A stretch of 64,000 nt of DNA from Acidobacteriota bacterium (GTDB lineage Bacteria; Acidobacteriota; Terriglobia; Acidiferrales; UBA7541). How positions within the stretch are numbered: the stretch's first letter is position 1; each line of letters opens with the position of its first letter. Made by a program: the position numbers and the translations under genes. The stretch lies in contig JABCZJ010000005.1 in the NCBI GenBank assembly GCA_013289715.1, positions 62,001-126,000 on the forward strand, written 5' to 3'. The notes beneath the pieces are model-generated. The model was not told where the DNA came from and did no database searches. It saw only the letters and a program-made list of their open reading frames with translations. Of this stretch, positions 18,112 to 26,078 are shown piece by piece.

Positions 18112-19206
18112 TCACGCCGCTTCCGGATTTGGAATCAAAATATCGCGCACCACCGCATCCAAATCGTGGCAAGCCGTAACGAACTGCCGCAAAGTCCGTC
18201 GCGTCGGCGCGAAGGAATCAAATTCCTCCACCGTTAATCCGCCCTCGGCGTTCGCGCGGCGGAAATCGGCGAATCTCCGGGACAGCTCCGCGACGATCTC
18301 CGCGCGCACCGGCTCATCGATTCGCGAACGCACCTCGATATCGCTCGCGTTGAATCGCACTTGCCACGCGCACGGCGGCGAAATCACCATGTCCCCTCCA
18401 ATAAATTCGCTCCAGTGCATGTGATTGCGAAACGCCGCCGACAGCAGCCGGATGCGATAGCCTCGCTCTCTGAATATCCTGTATGCCTTCTTCAGGACTG
18501 CCACTCCCGCCCATTCCAGATATCCCGGATCAATCGCGATATTTTCTTTTTCCATCACGATTTTCAGCCAGTCGTCCAGGCGCCCCACCATCAGCGTGCA
18601 CACCGGCCCCATGCTCGCAATTTCCTTGCCTTCCTTTTCGCGCCGTTGCAGGCCGCGCTCCACTGCTTCAGCCACGGCGATGCACTGCGGCAAAGTGAAC
18701 GACACGGTCGCGTTGATGCTCACTCCGCGGTAGGTCGCTTCTTCGATCGCCGGAATTCCCGCGCGCGTCACCGGAATCTTCACGATCATGTTCGGCGCGA
18801 GCTGGCTGAATTCCATCGCCTGCTTCACGATTGCCTGGCTGTCGCGGAAGAGCCGTGGGTCGGTCTGTATCGAAAGTCGGCCGTTGCGGCCGTGCTGCGC
18901 ATCGAAGATTGGCTTGAGCAGAGCCGCGGCGCGGATGGAAATTTCGCGCACCACTTGCCAGGCGATCTCGTCTTCGGTCGCCGTGGGCATTTCTTTGATC
19001 AGTTCTTGTATGCGCGCCTTCCAGAAACTCATCTCCTTCTTCAGCACGCCCACCACAATCACCGGATTGCACGTGGCGCCCACCGCGCCGTGCTCGATCG
19101 AATAGGTCAACTCCTCGATGGAAGCGGAATCGTTCCACAAACAGGTGGGTGTGGTTTGCGTCATCTTGTGCAGGGGACTCTTGTAAACAGTTTCAGTGGT
19201 GCGCAT
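18112..19206 (-). CDS. Transaldolase-family protein
   Basis: A protein of about 364 residues with a class I aldolase TIM barrel. Recognisable segments are LWNDSASIEELTYSIEHGAV, GATCNPVIV, NMIVKIPVTRAGIPAIEEAT, where the lysine is the expected Schiff-base residue, and GVSINATVSFTLPQ. The family moves or cleaves three-carbon ketol units of sugar phosphates. The ATG at 19206 is preferred; the frame stays open to 19293, which would overlap the preceding gene by 38 bp. It is the last gene of the adh / IolE-like / IolG-like operon. A transaldolase is unusual next to inositol-type dehydrogenases and suggests that the pathway forms a sugar phosphate. The exact substrate cannot be told. Confidence 0.82.
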   Translation of the reverse strand: MRTTETVYKSPLHKMTQTTPTCLWNDSASIEELTYSIEHGAVGATCNPVIVVGVLKKEMSFWKARIQELIKEMPTATEDEIAWQVVREISIRAAALLKPIFDAQHGRNGRLSIQTDPRLFRDSQAIVKQAMEFSQLAPNMIVKIPVTRAGIPAIEEATYRGVSINATVSFTLPQCIAVAEAVERGLQRREKEGKEIASMGPVCTLMVGRLDDWLKIVMEKENIAIDPGYLEWAGVAVLKKAYRIFRERGYRIRLLSAAFRNHMHWSEFIGGDMVISPPCAWQVRFNASDIEVRSRIDEPVRAEIVAELSRRFADFRRANAEGGLTVEEFDSFAPTRRTLRQFVTACHDLDAVVRDILIPNPEAA

Positions 19207-19255
19207 CATGTATTCCGTCCATTCGCCGAATCTTGTCAGCGCTGCAAGGCGCGCC

Positions 19256-20287
19256 TCAAGACGCCGCCCGCACATCCGCAAGCGCCACTTCAATCGGTTT
19301 CGCCTGCAGATATGATTTTTCAGCTGCGACTGCGATGGCCAGCGCTTTCAATCCATCGTCGCCCGTAACCCGCGGCGCAAGGTCGTGCAGCATGTTGTGC
19401 ACAAAATCCCGCACCTCGGCCAGGTAAGCGTCCGCAAATCTCGCCAGAAAATGATCGGCCAGGCTGCGCTCGCCGCCTCTGGCCGACAGAAAGACAGCCG
19501 GCGCCTGTTGCAGGCTGCCGACAAAAATCGAGCCCTTCGATCCAATGATCTCGGTGCGCACGTCATATCCGTAAACCGCCTGCGCATACGACTCGACGTT
19601 CCCAATCGCGCCGCGCCGGTACGACAGGTTCACCACGCTTGCCACCAGGTCTCCATGCGTCGCCAGTTCCGGCCGGATCGTTGTCGTCGTGTACGCATGC
19701 ACCGCGCTGACTTCGTCCTGCATCATCCAGCGCGCCAAATCGAAATCGTGAATCGTGTTTGTATAAAAAAGCATTCCGTTGATGCGCGACTCGTATGCCG
19801 CAAGCGGAGCCCATTCCTTATCGCGGCCCAGCGATTTGAAAATCACCGGAACGCCAATTTCGCCCGCTTCAATCCGCTTCATCGCCGCCGCATAAGCAGC
19901 GTCGTAGCGGCGCATGAATCCCACCTGCAGTCGCCGACCCGCCTTCGCCACGGCGTCAAGTGCTGCCCGTGCGTCGTTGAGGTTCAGCGCCAGCGGCTTT
20001 TCGCACAGCACATCTTTTCCCGCACGCACCGCGGTCTCCACCGCTTTCGCGTGAAATTTGTCCGGAGTAGCGATCAGCACCGCGTCCAGATCCTTGCGCT
20101 CCAGCATCGCGTCCAGGCCGCTGTAGCAATTCTCGATCTCGAGCTCTTCCGCCACCACACGCGCGCGTTCCGCGGAAGCGTCCGCAATCGCGACCAGCCG
20201 CGCCTCCGGCACGAGCCGCCGCAGATTCTCCGCGTGCCGCTTGCCCATCTCTCCCACGCCCAGCACTCCAACTCCCAGCTTACGCAT
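19256..20287 (-). CDS. Gfo/Idh/MocA-family oxidoreductase (inositol dehydrogenase-like)
   Basis: A 343-residue NAD(P)-dependent dehydrogenase. The Rossmann motif is GVLGVGEMGKRHAENLRRL, the family signature is CEKPLALNL, and the catalytic-region segment NTIHDFDLARWMM keeps the H-D pair used by inositol dehydrogenases. It would oxidise a cyclitol or sugar hydroxyl in the cytoplasm. It lies 74 bp after the IolE-like gene and about 50 bp before the likely transaldolase start. It resembles IolG most, but the family is too broad for a firm substrate. Confidence 0.85.
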   Translation of the reverse strand: MRKLGVGVLGVGEMGKRHAENLRRLVPEARLVAIADASAERARVVAEELEIENCYSGLDAMLERKDLDAVLIATPDKFHAKAVETAVRAGKDVLCEKPLALNLNDARAALDAVAKAGRRLQVGFMRRYDAAYAAAMKRIEAGEIGVPVIFKSLGRDKEWAPLAAYESRINGMLFYTNTIHDFDLARWMMQDEVSAVHAYTTTTIRPELATHGDLVASVVNLSYRRGAIGNVESYAQAVYGYDVRTEIIGSKGSIFVGSLQQAPAVFLSARGGERSLADHFLARFADAYLAEVRDFVHNMLHDLAPRVTGDDGLKALAIAVAAEKSYLQAKPIEVALADVRAAS

Positions 20288-20361
20288 CCGGACTTCTCCC
20301 CTAGGAACTTGGCCTTTTGGTCGCGATCGAGAGTCGCAAGTCTAAACCGCCAACTCAGCGT

Positions 20362-21303
20362 CTAACGCGTTCCTGCCACTGCTTCCAAATCATTTACGAC
20401 ACCCCGCAAGTAATTCAGACTCGCCGCAATGCTCTGCGCCGGCGGAATCGGCGTTGCGCCGAATTTCACGTCCTGCTCCACCACCGACCATCCCGAATAT
20501 CCGTTCTTCACCAAGGTCCGGAAAAACGCCGGGAAATCAATGCTGCCCTGTCCGATCACCGTGAAGACCTTGTGCTCGACGGCCTCCTCGAACGTCCACT
20601 TGTTGCGCCGCGCCTGTTCCAGCACCTTCGTGTCGCAATCCTTGATGTGCACAAACCGCAGCTTGCTCTTGTATTTCTCGGCCTCTTTCACGGAATCGCC
20701 ATAACCGTAAACGCAATGCCCTGTATCCAGGCACAAGCCGACATTCGTGTGCGACGTAGCATCGTAAAAACGCTCGCACTCTTCAGGCGTCTCGACGTAA
20801 GTCGCGATGTGCGGATGAAACACCAGATCCAGCCCAAACTCGTTCGCCACCTTTTCCGCATCCGCCACAATGTTCCCGATGTGCTTCCACTGCTCCGCGC
20901 TCAGCGTAGGACATCCTTTATCGTAAGCGCGTCCCGAAAACGCGTTGCGCTCGGGCGATTGGTCATCCGCAATCACCAGGAACGGCGCTTTCAAGGTCGC
21001 CAGCAAATTTCCGACCTTGCGAATTCTCTCCATCACGGCCTGGCTCGCCGCCGGATCGGTCATTTTCACCGGGACAAACGAAGCCAGCAGCTTCAGCTTG
21101 CGCTTTTCCAGCTGCGGCTGAAGGATTTTCGGATCGGTGGGAAAAAATCCGTATGGCCCCAGCTCCGATCCCGTGTAACCCGCTTCCACCATTTCATCCA
21201 GCATCTTCTCGTACGATTGCTCCCACGAAGGCCCGGGATAATCCAGCACCCCCCAGCTATCCGGCGCCGAAGCAAATAGAAATCGCTCGCTGATTGCGCT
21301 CAT
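20362..21303 (-). CDS. Sugar-phosphate isomerase/epimerase-type TIM barrel (IolE-like)
   Basis: A 313-residue xylose-isomerase-like TIM-barrel protein. Metal-site segments include DLVFHPHIATYVETPEE, CLDTGHCVYGYGD and LRFVHIKDCD, with the His and Asp residues expected for a divalent metal. The N-terminus FASAPDSWGV is of the type found in 2-keto-myo-inositol dehydratase relatives. It may dehydrate or isomerise the product of the neighbouring dehydrogenases. It lies 51 bp after the adh gene. The assignment to IolE is by resemblance only. Confidence 0.75.
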   Translation of the reverse strand: MSAISERFLFASAPDSWGVLDYPGPSWEQSYEKMLDEMVEAGYTGSELGPYGFFPTDPKILQPQLEKRKLKLLASFVPVKMTDPAASQAVMERIRKVGNLLATLKAPFLVIADDQSPERNAFSGRAYDKGCPTLSAEQWKHIGNIVADAEKVANEFGLDLVFHPHIATYVETPEECERFYDATSHTNVGLCLDTGHCVYGYGDSVKEAEKYKSKLRFVHIKDCDTKVLEQARRNKWTFEEAVEHKVFTVIGQGSIDFPAFFRTLVKNGYSGWSVVEQDVKFGATPIPPAQSIAASLNYLRGVVNDLEAVAGTR

Positions 21304-21354
21304 GCTTTCCTCTCCCTGAAGAAATTGAAATTACTCGCGCAGCTTTTGCCGCGA

Positions 21355-22503
21355 CTACTGCCACGGTTCCAGCACTACTTTCATTGATTCCGCTTCCGCC
21401 GATTTCTTCATCGCCGCATCCACGTCCCGCAATCCGTACCGGTGCGTCACAAACTCCCGCAGCGGATAATTCTTCATGTAGCGCGCCATCTGCCGCATGC
21501 TCGGCCCGTAAGCTGCCGGTTCTTCGCCGCCCACGCCCAGAATCCGCGCATTCTTCGCGCAAATATGGCGGTGCGGACTCAGCGGCACCTCGCCCAAATC
21601 CGAAAAATTCCCGGCCTCCACCAGCAATCCTCCCACGCGCAGCATCTCCAGCGCCTCCGGTACCGCTTCGGGCACTCCGGCGCATTCAATCACCATGTCC
21701 GCGCCGCGCCCGTGCGTCAAATCCTTCACCATCTGCAGGCGCTCTGCCTTGGACGTGCTCCCGGCATTGATCACAGCATCCGCGCCCAGCCGCTTCGCAA
21801 AATTCAAGCGGTACTCGGACTTATCCACCGCAATGATGGTACCCGCGCCCAGCATGCGCGCCTTCATCAGAAAACACATCCCCAATGGACCGACGCCCAG
21901 CATGACCGCAGTGTCGTCAAACCGGAATGACTCGTTCGGAAACGCGGACATCTGTTTTGCCCGATCCAGTCCCACCGACACCGCGAAAATCTCCGTCAGC
22001 ACCGCGACCTCCGACGGCAAATCGTCCGGCACCTTCACCAGAAAACTTCCCGGCACCACATACATGTACTGCGCCCATCCGCCAAACAGATGCGGCGGAT
22101 TCTTCGCACTCAGGTTGTTGCCGTAATCGGTCGTCTTCTCGCAGCAGTAGTACGGGAAATCGTGCCGGCAGTAATAACACTCGCCGCACGCCACGTTCGC
22201 GCCAACCACCACGCGATCTCCTTCGCGCAGCTCGACGCCCTCGAAGTCCGCGTACTTTCCGTCTCCGCCAATCGCCGCAATCGTTCCGACATTCTCATGC
22301 CCTTGGATAATCGGAAATTCGAGCACGCGGCCGCCGTACTGCGTGGTGTAACCCTGGAACGTGTGCTTGTCGGTGCCGCAGATCCCGGACATTTCCATGC
22401 GAATCAGCACACAACCGGCAGCGGGTTGCGGCAAAGGGTATTCGCGTATCTCGTACTTGCCGGGTTTTACCAACGTCGCTGCCAGAACGCCCGCGGTTGA
22501 CAT
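21355..22503 (-). CDS. Zinc-dependent medium-chain alcohol/polyol dehydrogenase
   Basis: About 382 residues with the full medium-chain dehydrogenase plan. Catalytic zinc ligands lie in SGICGTDKH and QGHENVG, structural zinc cysteines in CGECYYCRHDFPYYC, and the NAD-binding glycines in GVGPLGMCFLMKARMLGAG. It oxidises a secondary alcohol or polyol hydroxyl. The ATG at 22503 is favoured because it begins just before the conserved domain; an upstream ATG at 22557 adds 18 weak residues. It is the first gene of the four-gene minus-strand operon. TAANCGNTTA sites lie 122 and 435 bp upstream. Confidence 0.88.
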   Translation of the reverse strand: MSTAGVLAATLVKPGKYEIREYPLPQPAAGCVLIRMEMSGICGTDKHTFQGYTTQYGGRVLEFPIIQGHENVGTIAAIGGDGKYADFEGVELREGDRVVVGANVACGECYYCRHDFPYYCCEKTTDYGNNLSAKNPPHLFGGWAQYMYVVPGSFLVKVPDDLPSEVAVLTEIFAVSVGLDRAKQMSAFPNESFRFDDTAVMLGVGPLGMCFLMKARMLGAGTIIAVDKSEYRLNFAKRLGADAVINAGSTSKAERLQMVKDLTHGRGADMVIECAGVPEAVPEALEMLRVGGLLVEAGNFSDLGEVPLSPHRHICAKNARILGVGGEEPAAYGPSMRQMARYMKNYPLREFVTHRYGLRDVDAAMKKSAEAESMKVVLEPWQ

Positions 22504-22624
22504 GGATTGGTGGCCTTCGTCGTGCCGCGCTCCGGCAAAATAGCCGGATCTCTTCAAGTAAGATCTAAGTTCGATCCACGCAGCTCGCTGCCTCGTTTTG
22601 CGACCGGCATAGACGATGTTTTCC

Positions 22625-22634
22625 TAACCGGTTA
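22625..22634. promoter_or_regulatory. TAACCGGTTA palindrome upstream of the adh operon, candidate LacI operator
   Basis: A perfect 10-bp palindrome with the form TAANCGNTTA, the same form as the TAAGCGCTTA on the TonB receptor promoter. On the minus strand, which carries the operon, a CATAAT element lies just upstream of it, so the site would be close to a transcription start. The -35 is not clear. Confidence 0.45.
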
Positions 22635-22937
22635 TTATGGCCGCAAGAGCTTATCGTGCCCGCCCCGCCATTGTCAAGGCGTTTCCAGGATGGTCGGGAC
22701 ATGCTTGCTGAGGCCTCGTGCGAAAGCAGGCGCTTCGACGACCACAGAATATCACAGACCGCAAGCTGTGTATTTACAGTGCTTATCGATGCGCTCCCTC
22801 GCCGGCAACCGACTCCTCTTCTCGTTCTGGGTTGGCGCGGAGCTAACCAGCCGTTTGCAACGACGAGATGGCGCGCTCGAGTCATGCGAGGGAAGCGGCC
22901 GCCTACGCTATTGATGCCATCGTCACACGTTCTGAAA

Positions 22938-22947
22938 TAACCGTTTA
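22938..22947. promoter_or_regulatory. Second TAANCGNTTA site upstream of the adh operon
   Basis: TAACCGTTTA fits the same form but is not a perfect palindrome. It lies about 310 bp further upstream than the 22625 site and could serve as an auxiliary operator for looping, or be chance. The surrounding spacer 22558-23239 shows no convincing gene. Confidence 0.3.
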
Positions 22948-23239
22948 GATCGAGGCCGTCGATCGGCCGACCGCTAAGGCCGATGGGAATTCCCGGCAAC
23001 GACACCGAATCGCAGCAGGTGCGACCCCTTTCCACCGATTGCTCGCAGAAGTGCTTTGCGAAGGAAACTCGACGCTCCTTGCAACTTCACAGGGATGGGT
23101 CGAATTGAGATTGCAAATGTCGGTCGCCTCTCGCACGGGAGCGTTTGCTGGTGGGGAGCCGGTTCGTCCCTACGAGCAGAAACTTGCCGAGCCTCCTTAC
23201 CGAGTCCCTGCGTGTGTGCGCCTCTGGCAGTCTGCGAAT

Positions 23240-23365
23240 CTAAAGGTCGACAGAAAGCTGCGCGGCAATCTCCGATTCCGCGGGATCCCGGCCCAAGCAG
23301 GCCCGAGAGCCTGAGATCTCTAGTTCGATTCGACGTGCTTGGCGGCGCAGCGAACCCAGGTGTCG
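23240..23365 (-). pseudogene. Fragment of a FliA-type sigma factor gene
   Basis: The minus strand encodes a stretch reading LRRQARRIELEISGSRACLG followed by RDPAESEIAAQL. It aligns without gaps to residues around 92-130 of the intact sigma factor at 30204 (LRRKARRIESAISECRARFG, RDPTEPEIAAEV). A stop codon follows at 23240 and no sigma region 2 or 4 is present on either side. It is a remnant of the middle of the gene only. It lies back to back with a decayed response-regulator fragment, whereas the intact pair at 29.5-31 kb is in one direction. Confidence 0.75.
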
Positions 23366-23384
23366 GTGGCCCCGGCTAGCTTTC

Positions 23385-23700
23385 AGCGCTGAACCGGCTG
23401 GAGCACTCCGTGAAACGTGCCGGGCGAGTGATCGAGTGGGCGCCGAAGGAATTCGGACGGTGGGAGTATCGAATGCGCAATGCTCGAGAGCAGGTGACCC
23501 GAGCGGAGATTGCGCAGCAAGTGTGGCACTTCCCTTTTGCCAAGCCAACCAACGTCGTGGACGTTTACGTCAGCTATCTGCGAAACAAGATTCACGGGCC
23601 GTTCGATCGCAAGCTGATTCATACCCTGCGAGGAATTGGACACCAGATGCACGGAGTGGCGAGTGTGCCTGCACGCGGACGCGCAGTACCCGCTGCGTGA
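23385..23700 (+). pseudogene. Fragment of the OmpR-type response regulator (DNA-binding domain only)
   Basis: The plus strand encodes VKRAGRVIEWAPKEFG and later TNVVDVYVSYLRNKIHGPFD and RKLIHTLRGIGHQM. These match, almost residue for residue, the winged-helix domain of the intact regulator at 29492 (VKRAGRVIELTPKEFG, TNVVDVYVNYLRSKINGPLD). The receiver domain is absent and conserved hydrophobic positions are altered, as in a decaying copy. The frame runs on to 23700 into unrelated sequence. This marks one border of the nucleotide-sugar region. Confidence 0.8.
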
Positions 23701-23746
23701 CCCGATAAACACGCAAAGACCTGAGATAGCGGGTGTTACGGGAAAG

Positions 23747-24883
23747 GTGGTCCTGATTGAGGGTCGAGGGCTATTGGACCTAAGCCAGTTTACACGATAC
23801 GATTGCCCCTCGGAGTGCGCTCTGTTGCCGCCCAAGAACGCGATCGACGAGGTTGTTTCCGGTCGGACGGTTTTCCTGACCGGTGCCGGAGGTTCCATCG
23901 GCTCGGCTTTGGCCAAGGCCGTGATCCGACTGGAGCCGCGGCTACTGCTTCTTCTCGACCACTCAGAGCGCAATCTACACGACATCGATTCAGAGTTGGC
24001 CACCGCGATGGATCGCAATTCGTACAAATCCGTCGTCGGCGATATTTGCGATGCCAAGCTGTTATCCGAGATTTTTCGGCGTTATCGCCCAGATGTCGTC
24101 TACCACGCGGCGGCCTTCAAGCATGTTCCGCTGATGGAGAACAACCCGTTTGCGGCTGTTCGCAACAACGCTTTGGGAACTGCTGGTCTCGCCAGGCTTG
24201 CTCAGGCAGAAGGTGTCGCGAGCTTCGTCATGGTCTCGACGGATAAAGCTGTCAACCCAATCAGCATTATGGGTGCCTCCAAGCGTGTAGCGGAACTTGC
24301 GCTACTGAATTTGAACAACGCCAAGAACCGGATGAGTGCAGTGCGGCTGGCAAACGTATTGGGTTCTCAGGGAAGCGTTGTCCCGACGTTCCTGAGCCAA
24401 ATCTCCCGCGGCGGTCCCGTGACCGTCACCCACCAGGACGTGTCCAGGTACTTCCTGACGATGCGTGAGGCAGTGGAACTGATACTCCTGGCATCGGGAT
24501 TGGAGGAAAGGGGAAGCATTTTCGTTCCTCCAGTGGGCGCGCCGGTCAAGATTCTAGACATTGCTCTTGAATTAATAAGTCACGCTGAACCTAAATCTCG
24601 CCTGGACATTCCAGTTACCTTCACAGGACTTCGTGCTGGCGACAAGATGGCGGAGGAATTCCTCTCTCGGGATGAATCCACAGAGCCGACCGTCGATCCG
24701 AGACTGCTGCGAGTTAAATCCAGAGAAATTCCGGCAGAAAGTTTCGCTACTCAGATGGAGGATCTTTCCCGATGTGTTGACGAGCGAAACCTTACCGCCA
24801 TGATCGAAACACTTTGTCAAATCGTTCCGGACTATCGACCGACGGAATTGCTATCTCCCTCCAGCCTGGGATCTTCGGTTTAA
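23747..24883 (+). CDS. CapD/FlaA1-type nucleotide-sugar 4,6-dehydratase
   Basis: An extended SDR enzyme with the NAD motif TVFLTGAGGSIGSALAKAVI, the segment VYHAAAFKHVPLMENNPFAA and the CapD-type active-site stretch VSTDKAVNPISIMGASKRVA. Such enzymes dehydrate UDP-GlcNAc to a 4-keto-6-deoxy sugar. It lacks the membrane region of full-length CapD or PglF and begins in what looks like the linker before the SDR domain. A truncated ancestor is possible. The frame is open from 23636, inside the decayed regulator fragment; GTG at 23747 is a tentative start without a strong Shine-Dalgarno. It is followed 4 bp later by the epimerase gene. Confidence 0.82.
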   Translation: MVLIEGRGLLDLSQFTRYDCPSECALLPPKNAIDEVVSGRTVFLTGAGGSIGSALAKAVIRLEPRLLLLLDHSERNLHDIDSELATAMDRNSYKSVVGDICDAKLLSEIFRRYRPDVVYHAAAFKHVPLMENNPFAAVRNNALGTAGLARLAQAEGVASFVMVSTDKAVNPISIMGASKRVAELALLNLNNAKNRMSAVRLANVLGSQGSVVPTFLSQISRGGPVTVTHQDVSRYFLTMREAVELILLASGLEERGSIFVPPVGAPVKILDIALELISHAEPKSRLDIPVTFTGLRAGDKMAEEFLSRDESTEPTVDPRLLRVKSREIPAESFATQMEDLSRCVDERNLTAMIETLCQIVPDYRPTELLSPSSLGSSV

Positions 24884-24887
24884 CGCC

Positions 24888-26078
24888 ATGCAGCGAAAGA
24901 TTGCGGCAATCACGACATCGCGAGCCGACTACGGCCATTTGTACTGGCCCTTAAGGGATTTGTCGGACAGCGAAAATGTAGATCTGAAAATCGTCGCGCT
25001 TGGGTCGCATCTGTCACCTGAATTCGGGAATACTTTCCAGGAAATTGTAAATGACGGCTTCACGATCCACGCCCGCATCGAATGTTTGCTCAGTTCGGAT
25101 ACCGATGTGGGCATGGCTAAGACGATCGGCATCGCCACGTTGGGATTGGCGGATCTGTTCGGGCAGATGCGGCCAGACCTGCTTTTGCTGATCGCTGATC
25201 GTTACGAAATGCTGGCTCCGGCGTCGGTGGCTCTGGCGCTGCGGATTCCCATAGCTCACATCGAGGGCGGCGAGGTGAGCGAGGGCGCGATCGACGACGC
25301 TGTGCGCAACGCCCTTACGAAAATGAGCCATATCCACTTCACTTCGACGCACGCCGCTCGGGAGCGAGTGATCGCGATGGGCGAGGAGGAATGGCGTGTG
25401 CACAGGGCGGGCGCTCCATCGCTTGATCATTTGCGCCGGCGAACGCTTCTCAGCCGGGAACAGGTGGAGGAGCGGCTGACAGTTGATCTTCGGCGGCCGA
25501 CTGTCCTGGTGGTATACCATCCGATGACCATCGCTCGCGACACGCTGCAAGAAACCGACGCTGTCTTCGCAGCCCTGGAAAATCTTACGGAGCAAATCTT
25601 GTTCTGCTACCCGAACGCAGATGCGGGAAGCAGGGAATTGATAGAGCGGACGAAGGAATTCATCTGCCGCCGAGGCGACGGAAAAATCTTCATGAATCTC
25701 GACTCGATAACCTTTCTGAGTCTGTTACGTCAGGTCGACGTGCTGGTTGGAAACTCAAGCAGTGGAATCATGGAATCCGCCTCGTTTGCGCTGCCGACCG
25801 TAAACGTTGGGATACGCCAGCAAGGGCGCGAACGGGCACGAAATGTATTGGACGCCGCCGCTGATCCCAGAGCCATTCTCGAAGCTGTGAGCACGGCAAG
25901 ATCGCCTGAGTTTCGCCAATCGTTGTCAGGCATGGTCAACCCGTACGGTGAAGGGTTTGCTTCCGAGACGATCGTCCGCGTACTAACCACGATTCCTCTC
26001 TCGCAGGATCTTCTGCTGAAACGTCATTCGGGCATTGCTACGTCTGTCGCTGTTCGCGCCCGTTCGCAACAATCATGA
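24888..26078 (+). CDS. Hydrolysing UDP-N-acetylhexosamine 2-epimerase (NeuC/LegG-like)
   Basis: A 396-residue GT-B-fold epimerase. The N-terminus KIAAITTSRADYGHLYWPLR and the segments LIADRYEML, PIAHIEGGEVSEGAIDDAVR and VLVGNSSSGIMESASFALPT are typical of the hydrolysing branch (NeuC, LegG), which releases a free 2-epimerised sugar. With a 4,6-dehydratase before it and an aminotransferase after it, a 2,4-diamino-2,4,6-trideoxy-mannose type product is plausible (the LegB-LegC-LegG logic). No acetyltransferase, NeuB-type synthase or CMP-sugar synthetase is in the window. Its stop overlaps the next start (ATGA). Confidence 0.82.
   Translation: MQRKIAAITTSRADYGHLYWPLRDLSDSENVDLKIVALGSHLSPEFGNTFQEIVNDGFTIHARIECLLSSDTDVGMAKTIGIATLGLADLFGQMRPDLLLLIADRYEMLAPASVALALRIPIAHIEGGEVSEGAIDDAVRNALTKMSHIHFTSTHAARERVIAMGEEEWRVHRAGAPSLDHLRRRTLLSREQVEERLTVDLRRPTVLVVYHPMTIARDTLQETDAVFAALENLTEQILFCYPNADAGSRELIERTKEFICRRGDGKIFMNLDSITFLSLLRQVDVLVGNSSSGIMESASFALPTVNVGIRQQGRERARNVLDAAADPRAILEAVSTARSPEFRQSLSGMVNPYGEGFASETIVRVLTTIPLSQDLLLKRHSGIATSVAVRARSQQS

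Noticed and set aside
23636..23746. Longer N-terminus of the 4,6-dehydratase
   Set aside because: These codons overlap the tail of the decayed response-regulator fragment in another frame and give no membrane or linker sequence.
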